Below are positions 35,843 to 47,822 of a DNA stretch of 64,000 bases, piece after piece (position 1 is the first letter of the stretch; every line of letters starts with the position of its first letter). The translations under genes and the position numbers were made by a program. The stretch is from Cristatella mucedo (Eukaryota; Bryozoa; Phylactolaemata; Cristatellidae): NCBI GenBank assembly GCA_009760855.2, contig WPIO01000007.1, forward strand, positions 10,480,001 to 10,544,000, in the 5' to 3' direction. The notes under the pieces were generated by a model that saw nothing but the letters and a program-made list of their open reading frames with translations, searched no databases and was not told the DNA's origin.

Positions 35843-37461
35843 CAAAAGGCAGGAAAATAAAATCCATGCAGAAAAACTGCCAGGCCAAAATCTTCAAGAC
35901 ACATAAATATAAAGTCCCATAACGTTGTTGTCTTGGATGTACATAGACGGAAAATGCTGAGTCTGTCGTTTTCCTCGCACTACGCTTAGTCAGTTTGTAA
36001 TGCAGGCGTCCCCAGAACAAAAATGTATTCTTTACTAGCATATCGTAGTATGAGGAGAGCGGTTCCAGATCAGGCTTGTTGCAGGGAAACTGCAAATGAA
36101 GTGCAAAGTTCAGACTAATTTCGAGGGTAAATTAGGATAGAATATCATTGGTGCATTCAGGCATCATTTAGGCAGTACTGCAGTTTTTTCATTCAAGATA
36201 GATTAGAGGCACGGGTCGTTTCCGCATTCCTTAAACAGGGTAATAGAGCTCTGCTTGCATTAATTTGAAGGATCAGAATTGCAGTATTGATCTCAGTTGG
36301 GCCGTTTTTGACAGATATTAACCAGCAAACTCAAACACCCAGAAGAGATTCTTCTGCTCGGACGATCGTCGGTTTAAAAGTGCTGCGACACGATTAAGCA
36401 ATTATTAGTCTTGAAGTGTGAGGGCCACAACTCAGAGACCTTACGTATATCTCCATCAGGCGCTAGCCACACAGTGTATTCTTAAGTATATGTCACTTGC
36501 GTGAAGCAGGCTCAGTCTGGTCTTGACATCTGTCAAGATAACCACATTGTGAAAATGTTCATAGAGATCACATTACCCTGTATTACTGGGCATTAATAAA
36601 TGAGTGGTGGACAGCAAAGAAGGTATCAGGTGGCATGAAATACGGATCTCTGATATAAAAGCCAACAGGCAAACAATAAGAAGAAAGCAGATAATTCGGC
36701 GTCGACTGTGGCATGCTGTCAAAATAACTGGCTGCACAATGGTCTGCAACCTGATTCAAGGCACTAGTTTGGCTCGCCGAGGCATGCAATGAGGCATCTA
36801 GTCTGCATTAGAGTATCGAGAATAACGCGAGCTGAATGGTATTGGAAAGGGAATTACGACTTGTAGAGATACATTGTGATATGTAGAGATACGTTACAGG
36901 GGTACCATGGGGTGGACACAAGGGCCTAGAAGTACCCCCTGTAATCTTCTCGAGCCAGGTACCCCCTCTTAGTAGTCTGTTTATAGAGCTTCGGCGTGGA
37001 GGCTTCCGGGCAGCTCTAGAGTCGAGTCGAGGCGGAGAGCCTCTGGATGGCAAATTCAAGATTTTTCTCCAGTGATTGGGCAGACATTGTTTTAAAAGAA
37101 TTAAATTAGTCTACCAGGCAGCGTGCATTTGGTGCACAGCTTTGAGCTCTTAAATTAGAGATGCCTACTTCTTCTTAGAGTTTCAAGAGGCTTCCAGCGA
37201 GTAGCTTCACTTTCTACCGGTATGAAATGGATAAACTTTATAGGCTTGCCAAAAAGCTCAACAAGGCGGCACTTTTTCTGCTGCTTGCAGACAGATAAGA
37301 GATGCCAGAGGTAGGGGGCTAACCATTTTGGACTATAGAGTATCGCGTTATAATGTCGGCATTTGGAAATAGGCGTGTATGCACTACGTATTTAAATTGA
37401 AAGAATTAAAAAATAGGCGGGAGAAGTCACACTTCCGTTTATTTCAGGTAACAATTATATT
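35843..37461. other. AT-rich intergenic, no gene
   Basis: Noticed only a short inverted pair (TACAGGGGTAC at 36895-36905 and GTACCCCCTGTA at 36932-36943) and a direct duplication of GTAGAGATAC near 36863 and 36882. Confidence 0.45.
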
Positions 37462-38110
37462 AATACACTTAATAAAGCGCCCTTTGAGAACTGGATCTCT
37501 TTCTAGGCGCTTTACATTTGCTGCAAAGAAAACAAGATCGAATGGTTAGCGGTATCATGCTTGATAAACAACACAAATAACATGGTTAGGGGTGAAATGC
37601 ACAGGGTCAGCATGCAAGTGTGGTTAGTGGTAGCACGCAACAGTGTCAGCACGCATAAGCACATAAAGGACGAATCACAGGGACCCATTAAATGTTGTCA
37701 TACATAGGTGCGTTATTAATTTCTTTTTAAATGTGATCAAGTCAGGGATGTCTTGACGGAAGTTGGGAGTGAGTTCCAGCCGAAAAGTGGGTGTTACGAT
37801 GCTTAACCTAGTGGGGGAGTAGATCTGATAGGTCGGCTGGAGCCAAATAATGAAGGGATCTAAAAGTGAGCTATACAACCTTGAAGTCGATTCGTTGCTT
37901 GACTGGTAGTCAGTGCAGGTCGGCGAGAAGTGGTGTGATGTAGCAGCTGCGACGCTCACGACAGACAAGCCTAGCTGCAGAGTTTTGCACCAGCTGTAAG
38001 CGCCTGATTTCATATGCAGGTAGGCTAGAAGCAGTGATTTACAGAAGTAAAGACGGGATGTCACGAATGCATGGACAAACTTGGATGTGGCTCCGGTTAA
38101 AATTCAAGGG
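37462..38110 (-). mobile_element. L2-A LINE 3' end
   Basis: Intact 3' hairpin (AAAGCGCCCTTTGAGAACTG and TCTTTCTAGGCGCTTTAC at 37473-37510), 3' UTR with GCAGGGTCAGCATGC-type blocks, then the RT C-terminal region up to about 38110. Translation of the upstream part gives LYSSLLDPFIIWLQPTYQIY, matching other L2-A copies. Confidence 0.82.
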
Positions 38111-39155
38111 TGAGACCAATGTGTTCAATTTCTTCCAGTGATTCAAGATTACTTAAATCGATGGATATATTGATAAATAATAAATATACTCTTGTACATA
38201 GGAAGGTTCAGTATTTATAAGTGGGTAGTCACTCAGGTAGTCACTTTGGTTTGAAAGCCAAACCTTCAAAACTCGCTCAGTCAGCATGCTTTTTGTTGCT
38301 GCTGCACGGAATCATAGTTTCTTGTTACAAACAATCTTTCGCAAAATGACTACACCATCTCTAAAATCAAGTCTGCCTACTTTTAGCCACCTACAATTGA
38401 AAAAATGTGGCTGTGATTAGATGAGGAATCCCCATCCAAGTTATTCAACGCATTCGTGGCATTCGTATTAACCTGAAAGTAAATCTCTCCTTACACGTCT
38501 TTCTTGCTGCAAAATTCGACTCTTAAAGACTGTGCAAGTCTATGCAACTAGACGTGTAAATGCTGAAGTAGATTCATTGAGATTTAGCCCTCTAAGGATG
38601 GTATGCGAATTCGCTATTTATTATTAACATTAGTTAGAGAGATAATATGGAGAGATAATATTATTTAGAGAGATAGAAGAGAGAAAAAACGCGGATTGCA
38701 CAAAAGAGCCACGCGGTGTACGGGTCTGTCACAGCATCAGCATGTCTTTGCATACAAGACACTCAACGGATCGGGCGCATGCTGTATCTGCACGCTATTC
38801 GGTTAACGAATGTTCTTCTTTATTTGGTGCTTAGCAGGTAGAAATTGAGAAAGGCTTCTACAGAATGGGTCACGTGGCAATTTGCGGAGCAGGAGGGCAT
38901 TGCTAGTCTGAGAGTCATTTTGTGGACTACGATGGCTACACATGGATTGTCGGCAAGGTTTTACATGTAGGAATGGCTGTAAACACTTCTTAATATGTCT
39001 CTGCCTGTAGCTCCGTAAACGGCCAGGCTTACTGGTAATTACACTGGGGAGTTTCTATGCAGCAATAATTAAGCTGCTTTCAGTGCACGACCGGTAGCCA
39101 GCAGCCTTCATGTCCTGCATGAAAAGTAGGAAGCGTCGCCATATTAGTCGCCATA
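38111..39155. other. AT-rich intergenic, nothing recognised
   Basis: No supported feature. Contains short AGAGAGATA-rich sequence near 38640. Confidence 0.45.
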
Positions 39156-39250
39156 TTACAGTCACTTAATAATAATAATAATAATAATATTGCACTTGAT
39201 AAAGCGCCCTCAGAGAACTTAATCTCTTTCTAGGCGCTTTACAGTCACTT
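39156..39250 (-). mobile_element. Ultra-short L2-A insertion with target-site duplication
   Basis: Only the last 70-75 bp of the element are present: TAATAATAAT tail, then the hairpin (AAAGCGCCCTCAGAGAACTT, TCTTTCTAGGCGCTTTACA). TTACAGTCACTT occurs on both sides (39156-39167 and 39239-39250). TTACA on one side may be element sequence, so the secure duplication is at least GTCACTT. Confidence 0.85.
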
Positions 39251-39957
39251 GAAGTTAAAAGTAGCAGCGAAGTAGCCACAGTGACATCGGATCTCGAGGA
39301 CGAGCCACAAGTGACGTCAATAGAACAGGCGAAATTTTGGTCGGGAACTACTAAAGTGGGTTCCGTCTCTTGAAGTCTGCATCCAACAGTTTTAATCTGC
39401 GACAAGGGCAGCGAATCTTTGTCGTGAGAGTACCCTTGGGCTCGAAGACAGAGTTGCACTAGTTCAGCAATAAATGAAAGAGCTAGACGTAGGAGGCTAT
39501 AATGATGAAACAAACGCGCTACCCATTGAAGGATTCCTGTGGCACGATAGAAATCATGGCTCGTATTCGCCGCAGCACTTCAAAAGCCGTAGGAGTTAGC
39601 AAAGTGGAGACGCGATTGAATTTCTTGAGTTTACTGACTAGCGCAGCCTGACCTAACTAACTTAGTACCGATTGCACGAAGTGCCCTCGCAGTGACAGTG
39701 CACCAACAAGCAGCCTTTCCTTGGCTTAGACTGAACGAGAATGCGGAGCAGTATATAGCGCAGAGTAAGATAGCGAAGTATGCATTCGGCTGTTTGTTGC
39801 TCACATCGATCTGACTACCTCGAGCTGTAGCAGAGGCAGCCGAGGTCGTTTAAATCCATGGTCTGGACAATCAGCAGACCAACTCTATCCATGACTCCGT
39901 GATGTCACGAGAACTTGACCTACAAGTTTTGGATACACACAATCCCAATGATAAATA
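39251..39957. other. Intergenic, nothing recognised
   Basis: No supported feature. Confidence 0.45.
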
Positions 39958-40860
39958 GTTTTGCAAAGTTCCTTAAGAGATCTTAATCTCTGTTTAGGTG
40001 CTTTACAACTCGCTGCTAAAGAAGCGGAAAGTTTAACTTAATTGACAAGCAAGATGTCTGCTTAGGCAAGCGTGCAAAAGCGCCCAAATGTTACAACACA
40101 AGCATTTATAAGCACACAAGAAATCACACAAACAAGCATTTATAAGCACACAAGAAATCACACATAGGCGTTAGCTATGTGTTAGCAACATCCATCCAAT
40201 CATGCGCAGCTAAGCATGTCCCGTAGGAAAAAGAGGTTACTTGGCGCTCGGCGCAAGGGCAAGTCGCTCTTGCCATTCGCCACGGTGTTCACAGTTTTCG
40301 TAACATGCCATCCCACATAGGCACGATTCACCCAAACAGAGCAAAGCCTAAGTGTAACCTGCACGTGTTTTGCATCTTTTTAAATGTCATTAAATCAAAA
40401 GAGGACGATGTGTCAGCCTGTCGCGCAATTCCAAGCTTTATGAGTATAGCAACAGAAGGCACTGTCTTTAAAGGATTTGAAGCTAGATGGGGCACTCAAA
40501 ATTGACCTGATTGAGAAGAGAGGAAGGCTAGACGGAAGGCCTGATGTGAAAACAATTCAGAGTAGGGCCTGAGCAAGAGCTCGGAGGGAGCTAAATGTGA
40601 TCTAAAGAATCTTCAAGTCAATACGCGGCTCAATAGGCAGTCAGTGCAGACGGTGAGAGTGTAGTGTGGCTGTTGCTATATTAAAGACGCGCTAAGCTTG
40701 CCTGCCGAGTTCTGCACTAACAGTTAAGAGTATTACTGCACAGGCACCAAGACCAGCGAGCTGTGAATCTGAGACGCTTAGTCGGAATTTCGCGATTTCG
40801 TGAACCATCTTGGCCACGGCGTACTTATCTAAGCAATGCTGAACTTTTGCCATTATCATT
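39958..40860 (-). mobile_element. Old L2 LINE, 3' end and thumb region
   Basis: Eroded 3' hairpin at 39966-40012 (TTCCTTAAGAGATCTTAATC, TGTTTAGGTGCTTTACA), and eroded L2 thumb sequence at 40560-40860. The region between is drifted and holds a 34-bp duplication. Family assignment is tentative. Confidence 0.5.
40099..40166. repeat. 34-bp tandem duplication
   Basis: Two identical or near-identical adjacent units beginning CAAGCATTTATAAGCACAC, at 40099-40132 and 40133-40166, inside the old L2 element. The match implies the duplication is far younger than the element. Confidence 0.9.
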
Positions 40861-41100
40861 GATGACAGTCGGCTGATTGGACTTTGAAACTGAGGTGCTC
40901 AAATAGTGACGTGTCTTGTTGGAAGAGGACACATTGACCCCCGTCTTCACCAAATATTCAGAGGCAAAACTGTTTAACAGGGGGCCGATTGAAGGGCTGG
41001 CCTGCTGCAATAATCGAATAGAGATGACACTGCATGCGGCCTGTTTGTCGGGCGGGGTGGGGTCGGCCGCCCACTGACACCGTGCTGTGGAACGGAATCG

Positions 41101-43393
41101 AGGGCCGGGCACGATGACGCAGTGGTGCGGAACACGCTCAGGCGCTCTAGATAGATCGCAAAGTCGTTGAGGTTCGGCGACTACCGGCAACTACAAATCC
41201 GAGCAGGGGATTTATCCGAATGACGTAGTGAGAGACTGTCGCCAGTCAGAGCACTGGGTCGGCAGCAGTCCCGCGATTACTCGGTCGCCGTCGACTGCCA
41301 GCATTGAATCGCAACGTGCTTTCATGTTCATTCGCATTCTGCCGTCTGATATTTGACGACGCAGAGCGTCGTATTGCAGGCCTCAAAGTTGATACGGCTC
41401 GCAACCTACGCTAGTTAAGCTATGCCCCGCCTGACTGCGTCTAGAGCGGGAGAAGTCGTCCGCGGCAGAGATCAAGCGGCCATGGAGCGACCGCCTTGCG
41501 CAGGAAACTGGCGGTTACGAAACTTCTCCGGACGGGCGGCCTCCTCCAGCAGGGGGCGCGTCCGCTCTAAGCTGCCGCTTGACTTTCGAGAGCCTTCATC
41601 TCTCGCATCATTTCCAATCCTGGCTATTAATGGACGCTCGGTGCAGGTGCGTTCTATTTGGTGGTAATTCGACGTTCCGTCTCATTACGCCGAGGCTCGC
41701 CGAGACCTGGAGCCGCTGGCGCAGGTAGTACCCCCAGTGCTCCTCACCGTCTGACGCAATGCGAGGCCTCCGCGGAGAAAGCTGCATCGGCTGCGGCTCC
41801 CTAGCGGCCGCCGAGGCCCTCGTTGCAGAAAGCGGTACAGCGCCGGCGAGGAGACGCCCTACGCGCGTCGCTTGCATTCGGCGTCGCTCGCTTGCGAGGC
41901 CAGCGCCAGTCTCCCAATGAGGCTCGCTCGCGGCAGTTACTTCGCAGCAACGCGCTTGCTGCGCTACGGCGAGCGCTTCGGATCGATGAAGAGCAGCGTC
42001 GCAATGCAGAGACTTGCAATCGCCCGCGGAAGAGGTTGCGCTTTCACGCGGGCCGGCCTGCGGCGTGCGAGCGACGCGCAGGCCAAGTGAGAGCGCGACG
42101 TGCGGGCCAAGTGAGAGCGCGACGATGCCGCACGCGGAGCCGCGGCAGCGGTTCCGCGAAACCCCGCCCCACCCCGCGCTCCGCCGCTGCCTCCACCGCC
42201 GCCGCAGCTGCCGGAGCAGCAGCTGCGAAGCTCTGAGAAGCTCCGAGGCTGTCGAAGAGGCGCCCCTTTACCCGGTGCCTCCCCCCGCCCGCCCGCCCGC
42301 TCAAGGCCTCTCAGGAGACTTAACGTGTAGCCCAAGAAGAGTTTTCGCTTGGTCGTTCGCCGCGGCGGCTACGACGAGAATGTGCTGGCGCGAAAGAAAG
42401 CAAAGGGGGGGACCGACGGTACGATGAAAATGACGCGAAGAGACGCTTGCCAATATAAGCCAACGGTTAATTGAGTTGCCGCAACAACAAAAAATAAATA
42501 CATTAAGGGCAACATTTGTTGCCAGCCAACGCTTTCGCTTCTACGGTTTTTTCAATTCGTCTCGGGGGCTTTCCGCAGTTCCATTGTGTCGGGTTATCCC
42601 GCGAGGTATTTTTGAGGCGCTCCAAGAACGCACCGTGCCGGCGGTAGCGGTGCCAGTGACGCACGCTGACCGCGCCCGGCGACGCGCGTCGCCTGCCGCT
42701 GAGCCGCGAGCGAGCGCCGGACCTAGCGCCGGAGGCGGGCCGCGGCTGACGCGAGGCGGCGTGGCTGGCGGCCGAGCGGCGGCATGTCGCGAGTCTCCAT
42801 CGCCCGCGGCCAGAGTCAGTCGGTCCTCGCGGCACCCGCCTCGCGCGTCGAGGCTCGCGTCGGTAGCTGCAACCGTTTAACAGCGCAGGCACGACAGACG
42901 GTTCACGCTGACGATACGCCCTGGGGGCCGGTAAAGATCACACGCCGCCGATCACACTAAGTCAACAAACTTTACTCGACGGACCAGCCGCGTCACTCTG
43001 ACCGCGGGCGACGGGGACTCGCGACGGGCCGCCGCTCGCCCGTCGCCGATGCCACCTCGCGTCGGCCGCCGCCCGCCCCCTCCGGCACCAGGTCTGGCGC
43101 TTGGTCGTGGCTGGCTCAGCTGCAGGCCACGCGCGTCGCCGAGTGCAGTCGGCGTGAGTCGCCGGCGACGCTAACGCCGACACGTTGCGTTCTTGGAGAG
43201 CCTCAAAACCCACAGGCCAGCCGGAAAACGCATCCCGGTGCTGTTTTCGCTTCTTCGAGGTATATTATCACACGCGTCGGCGGCGGAATAGCCATCGCAG
43301 ATTGGCCGCTTACACATCGCATTCAGTCGCATCGTAGCTCCTGATCATTGATACGAGTTGTCACGAGGTAGTGCGCAGCGCCGATGCAACCCC
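41101..43393. other. CpG-rich block without a supported gene
   Basis: High-GC DNA like that around fst. ORFs of 80-137 aa overlap on both strands and lack domains. It contains a 24-bp duplication (GGCCAAGTGAGAGCGCGACG) at about 42079-42123 and a large imperfect inverted repeat at 42609-43209. It could be a promoter island for a gene outside the window, but there is no direct evidence. Confidence 0.4.
42609..43209. repeat. Large imperfect inverted repeat
   Basis: The left arm (42609-42832, starting TTTTGAGGCGCTCCAAGAAC) and right arm (43209-42975 on the minus strand, starting GTTTTGAGGCTCTCCAAGAA) align along their length, with a spacer of about 142 bp. Both arms translate to FEALQER... followed by similar Arg/Ala-rich peptides, showing the arms are homologous. 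Origin unknown: a foldback element or an inverted duplication. Confidence 0.75.
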
Positions 43394-43396
43394 TCG

Positions 43397-43480
<84 letters not shown>
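43394..43480. repeat. (CT)n microsatellite
   Basis: About 87 bp of CT with one TATC interruption. Confidence 0.95.
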
Positions 43481-43483
<3 letters not shown>

Positions 43484-43599
43484 GTCTACTCCTCAGTCCT
43501 TCTTTTGAAAAGTAAGGCATCGGTCAGCTGATTCAACAGGCTCATTTAATTGGCGCAGAAAGAACCTTAATGTAATGCGATGTAATGTATCTCCGTCAG

Positions 43600-45115
43600 T
43601 AACTCCACAGTCATAAAGACCATGTGGGTGTTACGCAGGAGAGTTTTGTATAGCGGACTCACAGCTTAAGCAGCTTTCGGTACGCATTCGGTAGCCAAAA
43701 GACTTCGTCTCACGCAACAAAGAGTAAGTGGAAAGCATAGCAGAGTCAGGAGAGCAGTTGAGGTAGTGAGTAGCATAGAAGTAGCAGTTCAGGACCGCCG
43801 AAAAAGATGCGCCATAGTCGGCAGTTGGAGAGTAGTTGTCGTTGCGTAAGAATTGTGGAAGCGAGTTCCACAGTCTAGGACCTGCAGAGCTAAAGCTTCT
43901 GTCGCCAACGGAATCCAACAGTCTAGAAATACCTCTTACAAACCTCAAATCCTTTGGAGACCGTGCATTTAGTTCATATGCTCCCAAAGCCTGGAACTCC
44001 CTCCCGACCTGCGTCAGAACATCCCCTGACCTGACCACATTTAAAAGGAAATGAAAAACACACCTATTTAGGACAGCATTTAGTGGATCCCTGTGATTCG
44101 TCCTTCATGTGCTTATGCGTGCTGACACTGTGAATGCTGCCACTAACCACATTTGCATGCTGACCCTGTGCATGTCACCCCTAACCATATTATTCATTTC
44201 GTTTGTTTTTCAAGCATGATTTTACTTACCATTCAATTGCATTTCACTTTACAGCGAATGTAAAGCGCCTAGAGAGAGATTAGGTTCTCTGAGGGCGCTT
44301 TATCAAGTGAATTATTATTATTATTAACTGTCTTTAAGCGGAGGAATGGAACAGCTAATTATTGTCCACACAGGACCTGAGGGCGCGAACAGGCTGAAAC
44401 GGATGCAGCAGTTCAGCTAGGTACGAAGAAGCCAAGCCGTGGCGGGCCTTGTGGGTCAGCGTAAGAACTTTGCTCTGTATCCTTCGCTCAACCGGCAACC
44501 ATCCTAGCTCTTTCAGCAGAGGTGACACGTGCTCAAACCGCTGGGACTTGAAGACCAGCCTTGCAGCCATATTCATAGTCAGCTGTAGTGGCATAATAGC
44601 TTTCTTTGGTAGCCCAGCCAAAAGGGAATTACAATAACCAAGCCGAGACAGAACTAAAGAGCTAGTTAGATTTTTTACAAGCCACTGTGGGAGACAGCTC
44701 CTAATCTTGGATAGGGATCGGATGTGATGGCTAGCTGTAGAAGCAGTCTTCTGAATGAAGCTTTTGAAATTGAGGCAGCTGTCGAACACGACACCTAGAT
44801 TACGAGCACGTGGTGAAGGTCGCACAATAGCATCGCATATTAGAACAGCAAAGCCTTTTAATCCAGCTACACGCCTAGGGTGTCCTATGAGCAGCAGTTC
44901 GGTTTTATCGTCATTTAATTTCAGGAAGTTTTCCGACATCCAGGATCGAATATCGGCAAGGCAAGCATTCCGTTTCTCAGTTGCCGCAGCAGATTCCGAC
45001 GGTTTAAATGACAAATACAACTGAGTATCGTCAGCATAGAAGTGATATCCTATTCCATGGGCCTTAATCACTTTTCCAACCTTAAGGCTATCGACGCCGC
45101 TTGCAGTGTGCAGGA
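43600..45115 (-). mobile_element. L2-B LINE, best RT copy, interrupted by L2-A
   Basis: From 45115 down to 44331 one frame is open from the catalytic block (GYHFYADDTQLYLSF) through LADIRSWMSENFLKLNDDKT, the PSPRARNLGVVFDS block and LVLSRLGYCNSLLAGLP to LGWLPVERRIQSKVLTL. It then meets a 419-bp L2-A insert (44330-43912) and resumes with VGDRSFSSAGPRLWNSLPQF, ending in the L2-B 3' UTR near 43600. The catalytic ADD motif and the thumb are intact, but the endonuclease and the first half of the RT are missing, so it cannot move. The 5' end at about 45115 abuts unrelated sequence. Confidence 0.88.
43912..44330 (+). mobile_element. L2-A LINE 3' end nested in L2-B
   Basis: Begins AATCCAACAGTCTAG, carries the end of ORF2 (FGDRAFSSYAPKAWNSLP in frame), the 3' UTR and an intact hairpin (AAAGCGCCTAGAGAGAGATT, TTCTCTGAGGGCGCTTT) and ends TTATTATTATTAA. 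L2-B sequence is continuous across it (GCCAACGG | TCTTTAAG). No clear target duplication. Confidence 0.88.
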
Positions 45116-46169
45116 TTGTAGAGGATTGCTTGCTGCAGGACTCAAAACCACGACCTGGGTTGAGAGGTGCGAGCACCTTAGCCTTAAGCGCCGGCTCGGA
45201 GCTCGGAGCTCGGGCTTGGAGCTCCTTATTGCAGATTCGCCCACGACGAACGCTCAACGGGCCGACGAAAGCGACAGCTCGCGCCTTCGCGTCTAGGCGG
45301 CGAGCTGCGAGCTGGTTTGATTCGTAGACCGGCCAAGTGGAGGCCGAGCGTCGCGTGAGCGCGCGCTTGCTCGCGGTGCGTCTGCTCGCCTGCGTGCAAT
45401 GCTGCGGCCATGTTGTCGCTGGATGCCAGATCGCGCTAGCTGGTCATCGTCTCCCTGAGAGCCCTCGAGTTTGATGCCGGCTGTGCAATGCCCGATGCTC
45501 ACTCGCACACGGCTAGTGGCCGTCTTCGCGCGTTGCCGGCGATGGCGGCGGCAGCGGCAGCGGTGGCGGCGGTGGTTCCGCTTGCTAGCGAACTGGCGAA
45601 CGGAATTATTCCCAGCTGTTCCGGCCGCCACTCGCCTGCTTTCATCTATCGCAAGAGCGTCTACGGATACAACTGACATGGCCAGTGTTTCCTAGACCTC
45701 AAGAAATACCCCGTACTTAAGGACGCTACGTCGTGTCTGCTAGGTTTTCCGACACTCGGCAGTTTCTCCGCTTTTCTCGCATCCTCAAGGCCAGCGAGTT
45801 CGTGACCTCGGCCTCAGACTCAGAACTCCGCTCTTGGCATTCATTTGGTGACCAAAAATAGCCCTAGCCGTTGCCGTCAGATTGCTAATAGATAGGTAGT
45901 CAGCTGGCGAGGCTGCAATATTTAAGGCCACCGATAAGGGTCCATCTCGGCAGACTTCATTCCGCAACTCCCTCTCTTGCGCAAGCAGGTGGAGACAAAT
46001 CAGTGCAGCCCCCTGGCTTAGGTTCTCAGCCAATATTTCTATAATGAAACCGCGGCTGGCAAAGCGTTAAAATCGTAGTCGTCGTCGTCGACTGACTGCA
46101 ACTGTTTCACAAAAGCCCGAGATGGATTCTTAGGTCCTCGCTAATCGAGCGCCCTTCCTGTCCCACTTC
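45116..46169. other. GC-rich intergenic, small SINE-B remnant
   Basis: A minus-strand SINE-B head fragment (GGTGCGAGCACCTTAGCC) lies at about 45125-45185. The rest to 45700 is CpG-rich with trinucleotide GGC runs; no gene was recognised. Confidence 0.4.
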
Positions 46170-47100
46170 GTACTGACGATACGCAGCGCATATTTGTCAT
46201 TCAGACCGTCGGAATCTGCTGCAGCAACTGATTAACTGAATGCTTGTCTTGCTGAAATTGATCCAGAATGCCGGAAAATTTCTTAAAATTAAATGACGAT
46301 ACAATTGAACTGCTACTCATAAGATGCCCTAAGCGTGTGGCTGGATTAGAAGGCTACGGTCTTCTAACAGGTGATGATGTGGGACATCACCAAGTGTTCA
46401 AAATTTAGGTGTCGTTTTCGACGACTACCTAAATTGTAAAACCTTCATTCAGAAGACTGTTTCTACAGCTAGCCATCACGTCCGATCCCCATTTGAGATA
46501 GGAAGCTGTCTTTGACGGTGGCATGCAAAACATTTAACTAGCTCTTTAGTTCTGTCTCGGCTTGATTATTGTAATTCCCTTGTGGCTGGGCTGCAAAAAA
46601 AAGCAACTGGCGACTGCAAATGGCTATAAATATGGCTGCAAGGCTAGTTTTCAAGTCCCAGAGGATTGAACACGTACCTTCTTTGCTAAAAGAGCAAGGA
46701 TGGCTGCCTGTTGATCAACGGATAGAGAACGAAGTTCTTACCCTGACCCACAAGGTCCGCCACGGTTTGGCGCCTCCGTACCTAGCTGAACTGCTGCACC
46801 AGTTTGAGCCTCTTCGTACACCCAGGTCCTGTATGGACAATAAATGAGCTGTTCTATTCCTCAGCCTAAAGACCGTTGGCGGCAGAAGCTTTAATAATAA
46901 TAATAATAGTAATCATAATAACAATAACACACTTGATGAAACACCTCAGATAACTCAATCTCTTTCTAAGCGCTTTATATTTGCTACAAAGAAAAAAGAG
47001 ACTGAACGATGAGTAATATCATGCTTGATGAAAAACATGAATAATATGGTTAGGGGTGACATGCACAGGGTCAGCATGCAAATGTGGTTAGTGGCAGCAT

Positions 47101-47388
47101 GCACAGTGTCAGCACGCATCAGCACATAAAGGCCGGATCACAGCGACCCACTAAATGTTGTCATAAATAGGTGCGTTTTTTATTTTGTTTTTAAATGTTG
47201 TCAAGTCAGGGGATGTTGTGATGCAGGCCGGGAGTGAGTTCAAAGCACAGTGTCAGCACGCATCAGCACATAAAGGCCGGATCACAGCGACCCACTAAAT
47301 GTTATCATAAATAGGTGCGTTTTTTATTTTGTTTTTAAATGTTGTCAAGTCAGGGGATGTTGTGATGCAGGCCGGGAGTGAGTTCAAA
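47101..47388. repeat. 144-bp tandem duplication inside L2-A
   Basis: Units 47101-47244 and 47245-47388 start GCACAGTGTCAGCACGCATC. I see a single mismatch between them (TGTTGTCAT versus TGTTATCAT), so this is a recent event compared with the age of the element. Confidence 0.93.
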
Positions 47389-47822
47389 GCTTTGGGAGCA
47401 TAGGAACTAAATGCACGGTCTCCAAAGGATTTGATGCTTGGCTTGGTGGGGGAGTAGATCTGAGAGATAGGCTGGTGCCAAAGAATAAAGTGACCTCCAA
47501 GTGAGCGACAAAACCTTGAAGTCGATCCGTTGCTTGACTGGGTGCCAGTGCAGGTCGGCGGGAAGTGGTGTGATGTGGCAACTGCGATGCTCCAGACAGA
47601 CAAGCGCCTAGCTGCAATTTTGCACCAGCTGTAAGCACTTGATTGCAGAGCCCGGTAGGCCAGCAAGCAGTGAGTTACAGAAGTCACGACGGGATGTTAC
47701 AAATGCATTGACCAACTTAGATGTAGTATCCTTATCTGAACAAGCCCGATTTTTAGCAATGTTATGTAGATGAAAGTCGGCAGATTTGACTGTGGAGCTG
47801 ATGCCGTCGTCTAACGAAAAGT

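Noticed and set aside
44355-45257. 300-aa ORF as a host gene
   Set aside because: The ORF carries L2-type reverse-transcriptase motifs (FYADDTQLYL, RSWMSENFLKLNDDKT) and has several related copies in the window, so it is a LINE fragment.
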